Assembly (NCBI RefSeq): GCF_015062615.1
Contig: NZ_SUUH01000001.1
Location: forward strand, 654,098-718,097
Origin: Denitrobacterium detoxificans
Lineage (GTDB): Bacteria; Actinomycetota; Coriobacteriia; Coriobacteriales; Eggerthellaceae
Length of the DNA stretch: 64,000 nucleotides
Reading direction: 5' to 3'
Shown: positions 26,047-34,649 of the stretch, piece after piece
Position numbering within the stretch: the first letter of the stretch is position 1
Layout of the letters: every line of letters begins with the position of its first letter
Program-made: the position numbers and the translations under genes
Notes under the pieces: generated by a model
Database searches by the model: none
Seen by the model: only the letters and a program-made list of their open reading frames with translations
What the model was told of the DNA's origin: nothing

Positions 26047-26807
26047 TCGGAAAGACCTCCGTCCACGCATACCACCTGGCCGGTGATATAGCTCGATTCT
26101 TCTTCAGCAAGGAATGCGACCAGATGCGCCACGTCCTCGGGCTGGCCCAGGCGACCGCAGCCGATGCGGTCGATAATAGCCGTGCGCTGCTTTTCAGTGA
26201 GGGCATCGGTCATGGGCGTTTCCACGAAGCCAGGAGCCACGGCATTCACCGTGACGCCGCGACCGGCAAGCTCCTTTGCCAGGGACTTGGTAAGGCCGAT
26301 GATGCCCGCCTTGGAAGCGGCATAATTGGCCTGCCCCGCATTGCCGTATACGCCCACCACGCTGGAAAGGCTGATGATGCGACCGTAGCGCTGCTTGGTC
26401 ATGGCACGGGAAACCGCCTTGCAGCAGTTGAACGCACCCTTCAGATTCACGGCGATAACGCTGTCGAAATCCTCTTCCTTCATGCGCATGATCAGGCCAT
26501 CACGCGTAATGCCGGCATTGTTCACCAGCACGTCCACGCGACCGAACTCGGAAAGCACCGTGTCGACCATGGCCTTGGTCTGCTCCATGCTGGCAACGTT
26601 GGCAACGGCCACGATGGCACGTACGCCAAAATCGCGCTCGATCTCGGAAGCCACGTCATTCGCGCTCTCCAGAGACGATTCGCTCGAGCAGTTCACGCAT
26701 ACGTTGTATCCCCTGGAGGCGAATTCCAGGGCGATGGCACGACCGATGCCGCGACCCGAACCCGTTACGATAGCCGAACGGGTAATGGGGGTTTCCTGTT
26801 CTTGCAT
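26043..26807 (-). CDS. fabG: 3-oxoacyl-ACP reductase FabG
   Basis: 254 residues, short-chain dehydrogenase. The nucleotide-binding motif TGSGRGIG, the structural NNAG, the catalytic SSVVGVYGNAGQANYAASK (Ser, Tyr-x3-Lys) and the C-terminal VDGGLSE are all intact. It reduces 3-ketoacyl-ACP with NADPH. The ATG at 26807 follows AAGGAG. About 107 bases, with a GC-rich inverted repeat, separate it from fabD, the largest gap inside the cluster. Confidence 0.94.
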   Translation of the reverse strand: MQEQETPITRSAIVTGSGRGIGRAIALEFASRGYNVCVNCSSESSLESANDVASEIERDFGVRAIVAVANVASMEQTKAMVDTVLSEFGRVDVLVNNAGITRDGLIMRMKEEDFDSVIAVNLKGAFNCCKAVSRAMTKQRYGRIISLSSVVGVYGNAGQANYAASKAGIIGLTKSLAKELAGRGVTVNAVAPGFVETPMTDALTEKQRTAIIDRIGCGRLGQPEDVAHLVAFLAEEESSYITGQVVCVDGGLSE

Positions 26808-26914
26808 TCCTACTCCTTCATATCTACGCCCACGCAAATAGCCCAGGGCTACCGCGGGCGCTCTGAGTACTCCCAGAAATTCGGGCGCCGGTTCGGCCCG
26901 ACGCCCGCTTGTAT

Positions 26915-27853
26915 CTAAGCTTGGTTCTGGATGAGGGCTTCCATGCTGGCCCTATCTTGCACGCACACATGATCCAAGTTGGGATCTATGCGCTTCACCA
27001 GGTTATTCAGCACTCCACCGAAGCCTACTTCCACGAAGCTGGTTGCGCCCGCCGCGGCAAGCTCCTGCACGCTTTGCATGAAGCGCACCGGATGAGTAAG
27101 GTGCGCGGTAAGATGCGCCGGTGCTTCGGCCGCCTTCAAGGGCTGAGCGTCGGTGTTGCAGATGAGCGGCACACGAGGATCGGAGAACTGAACCGTTTCC
27201 AGGTACGCGGAGAATTCGCTGGCAGCCTGCTGCATAAGCGGACTGTGGAACGCTCCCGACGTGGCAAGACGGCGGGCCTTGTAGCCACGCTCCTTCCAGG
27301 CGGCTTCCGCACGCTCGACGGCGGCAACTTCGCCGGAGACAACAATTTGGGCTGCGCTGTTGTAATTGGCGGGAACCAACACCTGTCCCTGCGCACAGCT
27401 GGCGCACACCTCCTCGACCTCTTCGGGAGTGCCCTTCATGAACGCGCTCATAACGCCCTCGTTTTGCTGCGCTGCCTTCGCCATAACCTCGGAACGAACC
27501 GCCAGCAAGCGGAACGTATCTTCCACCGAAAGCATGCCGGAAATGGCAAGCGCGCTAATCTGGCCCAGGGAAAAGCCCAGCACTGCCTGCGGCTGCACGC
27601 CACGGGCGATGAGCGCCATGGCGATGCCAATGGACAGCGTGGCAATGGCGGCCTGCGCGTTACGCGTCTCGTTGAGCTCTTCCGCCGAGGCCTGCGTACA
27701 CAGGTTGCGCACGTCTACGCCGAGTATGTCACTGGCGCAATCGAACACCTGAGCAACTTCGGGCACGTCGATGAGGTCGGCGCCCATGCCAGGTTTCTGA
27801 GAGCCCTGCCCCGAGCACATGAACACGCATGACTGCGTCTGGTTCAGTTCCAT
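26915..27853 (-). CDS. fabD: Malonyl-CoA:ACP malonyltransferase FabD
   Basis: 312 residues. FabD loads malonate onto acyl carrier protein. The opening FMCSGQGSQKPGMG is the family signature, and the C-terminal catalytic His lies in SGAFHSPLMQ. The nucleophile region reads GFSLGQISAL instead of the usual GHSLGEYSAL, with the nucleophile Ser kept but its preceding His changed to Phe and the Glu to Gln. The gene starts four bases after the fabK stop. Confidence 0.92.
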   Translation of the reverse strand: MELNQTQSCVFMCSGQGSQKPGMGADLIDVPEVAQVFDCASDILGVDVRNLCTQASAEELNETRNAQAAIATLSIGIAMALIARGVQPQAVLGFSLGQISALAISGMLSVEDTFRLLAVRSEVMAKAAQQNEGVMSAFMKGTPEEVEEVCASCAQGQVLVPANYNSAAQIVVSGEVAAVERAEAAWKERGYKARRLATSGAFHSPLMQQAASEFSAYLETVQFSDPRVPLICNTDAQPLKAAEAPAHLTAHLTHPVRFMQSVQELAAAGATSFVEVGFGGVLNNLVKRIDPNLDHVCVQDRASMEALIQNQA

Positions 27854-27857
27854 GAAA

Positions 27858-28829
27858 TCACTTCCGGTTCAAAGCGCGCTGGGCGCTTTTCGTGGCGCGC
27901 TCTTCGAGCGTAAGACCGCACAGCTCTTCGGCCTGGGACATCATTTCCGCAAGTACGGAAGCCGCAGTCTCGCGCTTGTGCACGATAGCGGCAATCTGGC
28001 CAGCCATGATGGTGCCGTTGTCCACATCGCCCTCGACGGCGCGACGCAGACTACCCACGTACATGGCTTCGAGTTCGGCACCCTTCGAGGGGTCGACTTC
28101 GAGCTTACGCGCCGTACGCGCGAACTTGTTCTTCAGGCAGCGCACGGGATGGCCCGAGCCACGACCGGTAACAACGGTGTCGGCGTCCTTGGCGCCCAGG
28201 ATCTTTTCCTTGTACGCATCGGAAACGGTGCATTCTTCGACCGTGAGGAAACGCGTACCGCACTGCACGCCTTCGGCACCCAGGGCAAACGCCGCCGCCA
28301 GACCGCGGCCATCGGCAATGCCGCCAGCACCAATAACGGGAATGTCCACCGCTTCGCAAACCGAGGGAATAAGGGCCATGGTGGTAAGCTCGCCCACATG
28401 TCCACCCGATTCGGTGCCTTCCGCCACAACGGCATCGGCACCCAGGCGCTCCATGCGGCGGGCAAGCGCAGCGCTAGCCACAACGGGGACCACCTTGATG
28501 CCGGCTTCTTTCCACATTTCCATGTAGTTAGCCGGGCTACCGGCGCCCGTGGTGATAACGTCAATCTTCAGATCGACCAGGAGCTTCGCCAAATCAGCAG
28601 CCTGCGGGTCCATGAGCATAACGTTGGCGCCAATGGGGGCGCTGGTCTTGGCGCGAGCAGCCGCAACCTGTTCCTCAACCCAGGAAAGGGGCGCACCGCC
28701 GCAGGCAATAATGCCCAGACCGCCCGCTTCGCTCACGGCAGACGCCAGGCTCGCATCGGCGATGCGAGCCATGGCGCCCTGAATAATGGGCACGCGAATG
28801 TCCAAAAGCTCAGTTACGCGAGTATTCAT
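27858..28829 (-). CDS. fabK: Enoyl-ACP reductase FabK (flavoprotein)
   Basis: 323 residues of the nitronate monooxygenase/FabK family, an FMN-dependent TIM barrel. PIIQGAMARIADASLA at the start, GTESGGHVGE, and the phosphate-binding GAGGIADGRGLAAAFALGA are present. The central position in the fab cluster argues for enoyl-ACP reductase rather than nitronate oxidation. FabK rather than FabI implies resistance to triclosan-type inhibitors, an inference from the family. It starts nine bases after acpP. Confidence 0.92.
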   Translation of the reverse strand: MNTRVTELLDIRVPIIQGAMARIADASLASAVSEAGGLGIIACGGAPLSWVEEQVAAARAKTSAPIGANVMLMDPQAADLAKLLVDLKIDVITTGAGSPANYMEMWKEAGIKVVPVVASAALARRMERLGADAVVAEGTESGGHVGELTTMALIPSVCEAVDIPVIGAGGIADGRGLAAAFALGAEGVQCGTRFLTVEECTVSDAYKEKILGAKDADTVVTGRGSGHPVRCLKNKFARTARKLEVDPSKGAELEAMYVGSLRRAVEGDVDNGTIMAGQIAAIVHKRETAASVLAEMMSQAEELCGLTLEERATKSAQRALNRK

Positions 28830-28838
28830 ACGCGCGCC

Positions 28839-29060
28839 TTATTTCAGAGAGTCGATGTATTCCACCATGGCGCCGATGGTATCCAGGCCTTCGGGCTCGC
28901 CAAACTCGATGTCGAGCTTCTCTTCGATGTCGCAGGTCATCTCTACCATGTCGAGGGAATCGATGCCCAGGGATTCCAGAGTGGACTCCGGGGTAACCGT
29001 CTCGGGATCGATGTCGAGGTTGTCGGAGAGCACTTCTTTGATGACGTCGATGGTAGCCAT
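28839..29060 (-). CDS. acpP: Acyl carrier protein AcpP
   Basis: 73 residues, acidic four-helix protein that carries growing acyl chains on a phosphopantetheine arm. The attachment Ser is in GIDSLDMVEM, the standard DSL motif. The ATG at 29060 is preferred because AGGAAG lies six bases upstream; a second ATG two codons earlier is too close to the same site. It is the first gene of the fab-acc unit, placed directly behind a palindromic operator candidate. Confidence 0.95.
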   Translation of the reverse strand: MATIDVIKEVLSDNLDIDPETVTPESTLESLGIDSLDMVEMTCDIEEKLDIEFGEPEGLDTIGAMVEYIDSLK

Positions 29061-29081
29061 GAACATCTTCCTTTCCTTCGG

Positions 29082-29105
29082 AATCTAATTCCTTAGATTA
29101 TCTAA
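29082..29105 (-). promoter_or_regulatory. Palindromic operator candidate upstream of the fab cluster (FabT-like site)
   Basis: Two overlapping inverted repeats: AATCTAA/TTAGATT (arms 29082-29088 and 29093-29099, four-base gap) and TTAGATTATCTAA (29093-29105, perfect). The second resembles the FabT box of streptococci (TTTGATTATCAAA) in size and symmetry. It lies 22-45 bases upstream of the acpP start and overlaps a GATAAT that may be the -10 box. A MarR/FabT-like protein is encoded beside fabH at 34.6 kb. Binding is inference. Confidence 0.5.
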
Positions 29106-29158
29106 CTATTTACGTATGGTAGGGATATCCCCAGGAGAACGCAACCGTCTTCACAGTA

Positions 29159-29188
29159 TTCGCGCGGCACCTCTCGGCACCGCGCGAA
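29159..29188 (-). terminator. Hairpin after copA
   Basis: A nine-base-pair stem (29159-29167 with 29180-29188) with inner pairing lies 19 bases past the copA stop. There is no U-tract on the minus strand, so it may slow or stop transcription or protect the 3' end. It separates copA from the fab promoter. Confidence 0.4.
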
Positions 29189-29206
29189 GGGGAAACGAGG
29201 TTGTGC

Positions 29207-29413
29207 CTAGGCTACGACAGCTTCGTAGCCAGCGTCCACGATGGCGGCCACGAGCACGTCGTCGGCAACGTCGGCAGACAGGTGCGCAACGGCGGTCTTC
29301 GCGTCCAGGTCGACATCGGCCGACGTAACGCCCTCAACGCCCTCTAGGGCCTTCTTCACGTGGGCGACGCAGTGCTGGCACATCATGCCCTCGACGTTGA
29401 ACTTCTTTTCCAT
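29207..29413 (-). other. Possible internal CopZ-like reading inside copA
   Basis: The 68-residue C-terminal metal-binding domain of CopA begins with an in-frame ATG at 29413, preceded on the minus strand by GAAGGAGATACAC, a near-ideal ribosome site. A free copper chaperone could therefore be made from the same mRNA, in addition to full-length CopA. This is inference from sequence. Confidence 0.5.
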
Positions 29414-31819
29414 GTGTATCTCCTTCGAACGAGATTGTTCCTTCACCGGCTCGTCATTCTGGCCGGATGGCTCCAATTCACCTTCCCCATCGGCGGGTTG
29501 CGTGGGAACGGGCACGGCGAAACGCGGGCGCCACGCACGCATGCGCAGGGCATTGCCCACCACGAAGATGGAAGAGCAGCCCATGGCCGCCGCGCCGATC
29601 ATGGGATTGATGACCAAGCCCGCCCAGGCGAACAGGCCCGCCGCAATGGGGATGCAGATGACGTTGTAGATGAGCGCCCAGAACAGGTTCTGGCGAATGG
29701 TGCGCAGCGTGCGGCGCGAAAGCTGCACGGCCGAGACCACATCGATAAGGTCGCTGCGCATGAGCACCACATCGGCGCTGTCGATGGCGATGTCGGTGCC
29801 ATTGCCGATGGCGATGCCCACGTCGGCACGGGCAAGGGCCGGGGCGTCGTTCACGCCGTCACCCACCATGATCACGTGGCCCGCTTCGGAAAGACGCGCG
29901 ACTTCGCGCTCCTTGTCGGCCGGCAAAACGCCGGCAATGACGCGATCCACGCCCGCCTGGCGCTGAATGGCGGCTGCAGTGCGTTCGTTGTCCCCGGTGA
30001 GCATGACCGTCTGCACGCCCATCGCGCCCAATTCGGAAATGGCATGCGCACTCGTGGGCTTGATGCGATCGGCCACCGCGATAACGCCAGCCAGCACGCC
30101 GTCGCAGGCAACGAACAAGGGAGTCGCTCCTTCGTCGGCATACTGCCGAGCCACATCGGCAGCCGATTCGACGGCAATGCCTCGCTCGGACATAAGGCTG
30201 GCATTGCCCGCGCAGACAGACTTGCCATCAACGAGAGCCGCCACACCCCCGCCGGGAATCTGCTCGAACTCCACGGCATACGACTCCGAAAGGCCATGCT
30301 CGTCAGCATACGCCATGATGGCCTGCGCAAACGGATGCTCGCTCTTGGCTTCGAGGGCAGCAGCCAGGGTCATGAGCTCACGCTCGCCCACGCCCACGGG
30401 GCGAACGCTCACAACCGAGGGCGTGCCCGCCGTAATAGTACCCGTCTTGTCGAACACCACGGTATGGGCGCTGCCCGCCGCTTCAAGAGCCTCGGCGGAT
30501 TTCACCAGAATGCCACTGCGCGCACCACGCCCCGTACCCACCATGATGGCGGTAGGCGTAGCGAGGCCCAGGGCGCAGGGGCAGGAAATGACGAGCACGC
30601 TGATGGCGTAATTGAGCGCCATGGAAACCCCCGCACCCAGAGCCATCCATGCTACAAACACGATAAGGGCAATGGCAATAACCACCGGAACGAACACGCC
30701 GGCGATCTTGTCTGCCGTCTTCTGAATGGGGGCTTTCGAACTCGTGGCCTCGTCGACCAGGGCAATAATCCCCGCCAACACCGTCTCGTCACCCGTCTTC
30801 GTGACGCGCATGGTGAAGTAGCCCGACTTGCTCATGGTGGCGCCCGTCACCATATCGCCCAGAACCTTGTCCACGGGCACGCTTTCGCCGGTAATCGCCG
30901 ACTCATCGATGGAAGCAGAGCCCTCCAGAATCACGCCATCGAGCGGCACGGCCTCACCCGCGCGCACCACGAGCACATCGCCCACGGCCACCTGCTCGAC
31001 GGGAAGCTCAACTTCAGAACCATTCCGCAAGACGCGTGCCGTCTTGGGGGCAAGGTCGATAAGCTTCGAAATGGCATCCGTCGTGCGACCCTTCGCACGG
31101 GCCTCGAAGTACTTTCCCACCGTGATAAGCGTAAGAATCATGCCAGCGGAATCGAAGTAGAGCCCTGAAAACGCCTGGTGAGCAGCTTCCATATCGCCAA
31201 CACCCATTGCAAGCGCCATGCCATACATCTTCACGATGCTGTACCCCAGCGAGGCGGTGGCCCCAATGGCAATGAGCGCATCCATGTTGGGCGAAAGGTG
31301 AAACAGGCTTCGAAAGCCGCCGCTGAAAAACGGACGACCCACGAACACAATGGGCACAACAAGCAAAAGCTCGGTAAGCGCGACAACCATCATATGCTCG
31401 TCACCCAAGAACGCAGCGGGAAACGGCCAACCAAACATATGGCCCATAGCCAGGTAAAACAGTGGGACGCAGAAAATCGCGGACACGATGAGTCGCACAC
31501 GCATGCGCAGTTCCTGCTCGGCGGCAAGTTTCTCCTGGCGCTCGTGGGCAACGCGCGCGGCGCTCTTTCGGCCTGGCGCAGGCGCAGCCTCCTCACGCAA
31601 GATAGCCCCGTACCCCGCCTTGGAAATCTGCTCGGCTATGGCATTGTCGATAGCCGACACCTGTTCGGGGGCCACATCGGCGTCATATTCGACTTCCATG
31701 CTGTTCTTCAAGAGGTTCACGGCGCAATCGGCAACGCCCGGAACCTTGCGCGTGGCCTTGTCGACGCGCGACGAGCATGCGGCGCACGACATCCCCGTCA
31801 CATCAAAGGTATGTTTCAC
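29207..31819 (-). CDS. copA: Copper-exporting P1B-type ATPase CopA with C-terminal CopZ-like domain
   Basis: 870 residues. CopA pumps Cu(I) out across the membrane using ATP. An N-terminal heavy-metal domain (GMSCAACSS) precedes eight helices. ITGESVPVDK (actuator), SCPCALGLATP (transmembrane metal site), DKTGTIT (phosphorylated Asp) and GDGVNDAPALARADVG (hinge) are intact. A late helix has the GCSSIFVVGNALR pattern. After a linker, a second metal-binding domain (GMMCQHC) occupies the last 68 residues. A GTG at 31819 with GGAG eight bases upstream is the best-supported start; an ATG at 31840 is also in frame. Internal translation of the tail is likely (see the separate entry). Confidence 0.9.
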   Translation of the reverse strand: MKHTFDVTGMSCAACSSRVDKATRKVPGVADCAVNLLKNSMEVEYDADVAPEQVSAIDNAIAEQISKAGYGAILREEAAPAPGRKSAARVAHERQEKLAAEQELRMRVRLIVSAIFCVPLFYLAMGHMFGWPFPAAFLGDEHMMVVALTELLLVVPIVFVGRPFFSGGFRSLFHLSPNMDALIAIGATASLGYSIVKMYGMALAMGVGDMEAAHQAFSGLYFDSAGMILTLITVGKYFEARAKGRTTDAISKLIDLAPKTARVLRNGSEVELPVEQVAVGDVLVVRAGEAVPLDGVILEGSASIDESAITGESVPVDKVLGDMVTGATMSKSGYFTMRVTKTGDETVLAGIIALVDEATSSKAPIQKTADKIAGVFVPVVIAIALIVFVAWMALGAGVSMALNYAISVLVISCPCALGLATPTAIMVGTGRGARSGILVKSAEALEAAGSAHTVVFDKTGTITAGTPSVVSVRPVGVGERELMTLAAALEAKSEHPFAQAIMAYADEHGLSESYAVEFEQIPGGGVAALVDGKSVCAGNASLMSERGIAVESAADVARQYADEGATPLFVACDGVLAGVIAVADRIKPTSAHAISELGAMGVQTVMLTGDNERTAAAIQRQAGVDRVIAGVLPADKEREVARLSEAGHVIMVGDGVNDAPALARADVGIAIGNGTDIAIDSADVVLMRSDLIDVVSAVQLSRRTLRTIRQNLFWALIYNVICIPIAAGLFAWAGLVINPMIGAAAMGCSSIFVVGNALRMRAWRPRFAVPVPTQPADGEGELEPSGQNDEPVKEQSRSKEIHMEKKFNVEGMMCQHCVAHVKKALEGVEGVTSADVDLDAKTAVAHLSADVADDVLVAAIVDAGYEAVVA

Positions 31820-31872
31820 GTTTTGCACTCCATTCTGCATAATCGCAGCGGCCAATGACTTGTATCGGGGTC

Positions 31873-31903
31873 ATTGTACTCCATGAAGATAGCCATGACG
31901 CAA
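31873..31903 (-). promoter_or_regulatory. copA promoter with 19-base spacer
   Basis: On the minus strand TTGCGT (31903-31898) and TACAAT (31878-31873) are 19 bases apart, longer than normal. That spacing is typical of promoters activated by MerR/CueR-type copper sensors. An AATGAC/GTCATT inverted repeat lies just downstream of the -10 box. The sensor gene is not in the window. Confidence 0.5.
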
Positions 31904-31971
31904 GACGAGACGGCAACCGCCGCGTGCACACGCAGCCGTAACCGTCCCGCAATGTTTCCTACAAGGAAAGC

Positions 31972-33303
31972 CTAATTGGAGCGCTTGGTAGTCGTAGTGG
32001 TGGTAGTCGTAGTGGTGACGTAGTCTTCGTCGTCGCTGGAACTGGAAGAAGAGCTATCCACAGCACCCGTGGCCTTCAGCGTGGGAAGCACGTTGTCCGA
32101 CACGAATTCGATGTCGGGCGTGCCAATGGCGCTCTTGCTCATCTCGGAGACGTCGTCATAGGTAAGCGAGCCGCCCGAGGAAAGCCGTACCAGGTCCTCC
32201 AGAACGCTCGTGGACACAATGGGGTCAACCGATCCCTGGGCCATAAGCGATGCGTAATACGCCCAGTTCGTCGTCCATACCTCCACGCGATAGCCAGTCC
32301 CCTGCACCGTACCGGCGATATGGTCGACGTTGTCTTCTTCGTCGCTTTCCCCGCTATCCTTCACGCAGGTCACCGTCATGAGCTCCAGGCTGCTATAGCC
32401 ATCGAGATACACGGTTACCGTGGGAAGACCGTTGTTCTTGGTGGTTTTGGTACTCACCTCGTCACGCCACAACGAGGGAATAGTGAACGTGAAGTAATCG
32501 GTTTCCACAATGCTGCCCGACGCCTCAGCCTCTTCCTCCTGCGCGGTGGTACGCGCATTGGTAATAGCATCGACGTACTTCTGAATCGTGGCGTCTTCGA
32601 GCGAAGCCTCGGTCATCCACTGCTTGATGGCCGCAATCTGATCATCGGTGGCGTCGATGGGCTGGATGGCGGAATACGACAAGGACACGGTTGCACCCTC
32701 GGTGGAGCCAACGGTGACCCCACTGGAAGTAGCGGATACGTTTACCGCAGCGGGGACGGCGTAGGTAATGCCAGCAGCCGTAACGGGCGACCCAGCGGGA
32801 ACGAACGAATACGTGCCCGGCATGAGCTCGACGGTGTTGTCGGCCAAGGTCATAAGATGCAGCTCGTCGACGGCGTTGCCATCGATGTCGGTTCCCAGCA
32901 CGCGAATGGGAATGACCGAAGAGGAGCCCGCCTTGTACTCGGGTACGTCGAACGTGACCTTCACCGTTTGCTTTACATGTTCCGCGTCGTAGGCAGCCTG
33001 GCTCACCTTGTCGTTTTGGAATGCCTGGAAGGCCGAATACACGCCGAAGATGACGCCCACGATTACCGCAACGGCGACGATGAAGATGAGAGCCTTCTGA
33101 TACCAAGGCTGACGACGCTCGTATAGGGGAACCGCCGAATAGGCGCCACCCTGGGGTCGCATCTGACGATCGGCCAAGCGACTGCGATTATGATGCACCT
33201 GAACGGGCACGACGCGCCCGCCCGTCTGCACGAGCGGCATACCGCATGCATGACAGCGCTCTGCCTGCTTACTGTTCCTTGCTCCGCAACGAGGACACTG
33301 CAT
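31972..33303 (-). CDS. Zinc-ribbon membrane protein of unknown function
   Basis: 443 residues, not assigned to a named family. The N-terminus is a small zinc ribbon (CPRCGARN then CHACG). A polar linker leads to one membrane helix (about residues 68-90), and the rest is a large, probably extracellular region rich in Ser/Thr, Asp and Val. It ends with an acidic Ser run and then ten consecutive Thr before KRSN. The Thr tract is encoded by a perfect 15-base tandem duplication (31987-32016). The start follows AAAGGA. This layout is common in Gram-positive and Coriobacterial surface-associated proteins; a sensing or envelope role is only inferred. Confidence 0.7.
   Translation of the reverse strand: MQCPRCGARNSKQAERCHACGMPLVQTGGRVVPVQVHHNRSRLADRQMRPQGGAYSAVPLYERRQPWYQKALIFIVAVAVIVGVIFGVYSAFQAFQNDKVSQAAYDAEHVKQTVKVTFDVPEYKAGSSSVIPIRVLGTDIDGNAVDELHLMTLADNTVELMPGTYSFVPAGSPVTAAGITYAVPAAVNVSATSSGVTVGSTEGATVSLSYSAIQPIDATDDQIAAIKQWMTEASLEDATIQKYVDAITNARTTAQEEEAEASGSIVETDYFTFTIPSLWRDEVSTKTTKNNGLPTVTVYLDGYSSLELMTVTCVKDSGESDEEDNVDHIAGTVQGTGYRVEVWTTNWAYYASLMAQGSVDPIVSTSVLEDLVRLSSGGSLTYDDVSEMSKSAIGTPDIEFVSDNVLPTLKATGAVDSSSSSSSDDEDYVTTTTTTTTTTKRSN
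31987..32016. repeat. 15-base perfect tandem repeat
   Basis: GGTAGTCGTAGTGGT occurs twice in tandem (31987-32001 and 32002-32016). On the coding (minus) strand each copy encodes five Thr of the ten-Thr tail. Copy number could change by slippage without frameshift. Confidence 0.8.
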
Positions 33304-33407
33304 GTCTATCCTTTTCCGTTTCAGCTACGATATGCGACTGCCTGGCCGCGATGCGCCCCATTTTACCACGCTCTCACCAGCGCGTCTTCTGTAGGCGCAC
33401 GGGCGCC

Positions 33408-34484
33408 CTACGCCTCGAACAGGACCGCCCCAGAGGTAAGGCCGCCACCAAAGCCCGCCATGACGACGTTATCGCCCTGCGAAATGCGTCCCTGGCAATA
33501 CGCGTCGCACAGCGCCATGAGCGCGCTCGCGGCGCTGGTGTTAGCGCTTGAGCCAATGGACACCTGGAAGAGATCGAGCGGGACTTCCATCTTCTTGGCG
33601 ACATGGGCGATGATGCGCTCGTTCGCCTGATGCGGAACGATACGCGCCACCTGGTCGACCGTCATGTCACCGCGCTCGAGCACGGCTTCGATGGCCTCGC
33701 GCATGGCGGTCGTCGCAAACTTGAACACGGTGCGCCCGGCCATGCCAATGTATTCCGTAACGGGAATGGCGCAATCGTAGGCCGCATCGTTGGACTGCGC
33801 GGCAACGCCCGCCTCGTCGAACGGGAACAGGGCGCGATTGAACATGTTGGCGCGGGAGAGCGTGAGCTCCACGTCATCGGTGTTCTTCAAGAACGAGCTG
33901 ATGATGCCCTTGCGCGATTCGTTCCATTCCAGCAGCACCGCACCAGCGCCGTCGCCGAACAGCACACACGTGGCGCGATCGGTCCAATCGACAATGCGGG
34001 ACAGGCGCTCGACGCCCACCACCAGCGCACGACGAATGGGATTGCACGCCCCCGGCGCGCTCTGCGAAGCACGCATCATGTTCTCGGCGACGGTAATGCC
34101 GTATACGCACCCCGAGCACGCAGCGTTCAGGTCGAAGGCAACCGCATTCGAAAGACCCAGGCGCATCTTGATGAGCGAGGCCTGGCACGGAATGGTGGCA
34201 TCGGGCGTGATGGTCATGCAGATGAGCAGGTCGATGCTCTCGGGATCCACCTGGCCAAGGTTCCAGGAAGAAGCTTCGATAGAGCCGCCTTCCGCACCCA
34301 GGGCGGCAGAGCACGCCGCTGCCGCAAGATCGGTGCTCGATTCCGAAATGGCGATGCAGCGCTCGTGGATGCCCGTGCGTTTCACGATCCATTCGTCGCT
34401 CGTGTCGACGAGCTTCGCCAGATCATCGTTGCTCACCGAAAGCTTCGGGAGCGCCTTGCCGCATCCAATAACCGTGCAACCCAC
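33408..34484 (-). CDS. fabH: 3-oxoacyl-ACP synthase III FabH
   Basis: 358 residues. FabH starts fatty acid synthesis by condensing acetyl-CoA or a branched starter with malonyl-ACP. The catalytic Cys is in NAACSGCVYGI, the His in VPHQANERII and the Asn in GSSANTSAASAL. The GTG at 34484 is chosen because AAGGAGG lies five bases upstream, while the longer frame to 34532 has no such site. It is about 4 kb from the rest of the fab cluster and divergent from a MarR-type regulator, the same arrangement seen for fabT-fabH in lactic acid bacteria. Confidence 0.92.
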   Translation of the reverse strand: MGCTVIGCGKALPKLSVSNDDLAKLVDTSDEWIVKRTGIHERCIAISESSTDLAAAACSAALGAEGGSIEASSWNLGQVDPESIDLLICMTITPDATIPCQASLIKMRLGLSNAVAFDLNAACSGCVYGITVAENMMRASQSAPGACNPIRRALVVGVERLSRIVDWTDRATCVLFGDGAGAVLLEWNESRKGIISSFLKNTDDVELTLSRANMFNRALFPFDEAGVAAQSNDAAYDCAIPVTEYIGMAGRTVFKFATTAMREAIEAVLERGDMTVDQVARIVPHQANERIIAHVAKKMEVPLDLFQVSIGSSANTSAASALMALCDAYCQGRISQGDNVVMAGFGGGLTSGAVLFEA

Positions 34485-34649
34485 GTATGCCTCCTTCACG
34501 CATCGTTCGCGCATGGTCGTATTGTGCAACATGCGCGCATTGCCTACGATGCGATAAAATACTTTGAAACCCTAACAAAATTATCCAATGCCCCACAGCG
34601 TTGCAAGCGGATACATGCAACGCCCACGGCAATGAAGGTGGGACCATCT

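Noticed and set aside
34485..34649. Second FabT-like palindrome between fabH and the MarR gene
   Set aside because: Only short, imperfect TTTG/CAAA arms are present; not convincing.
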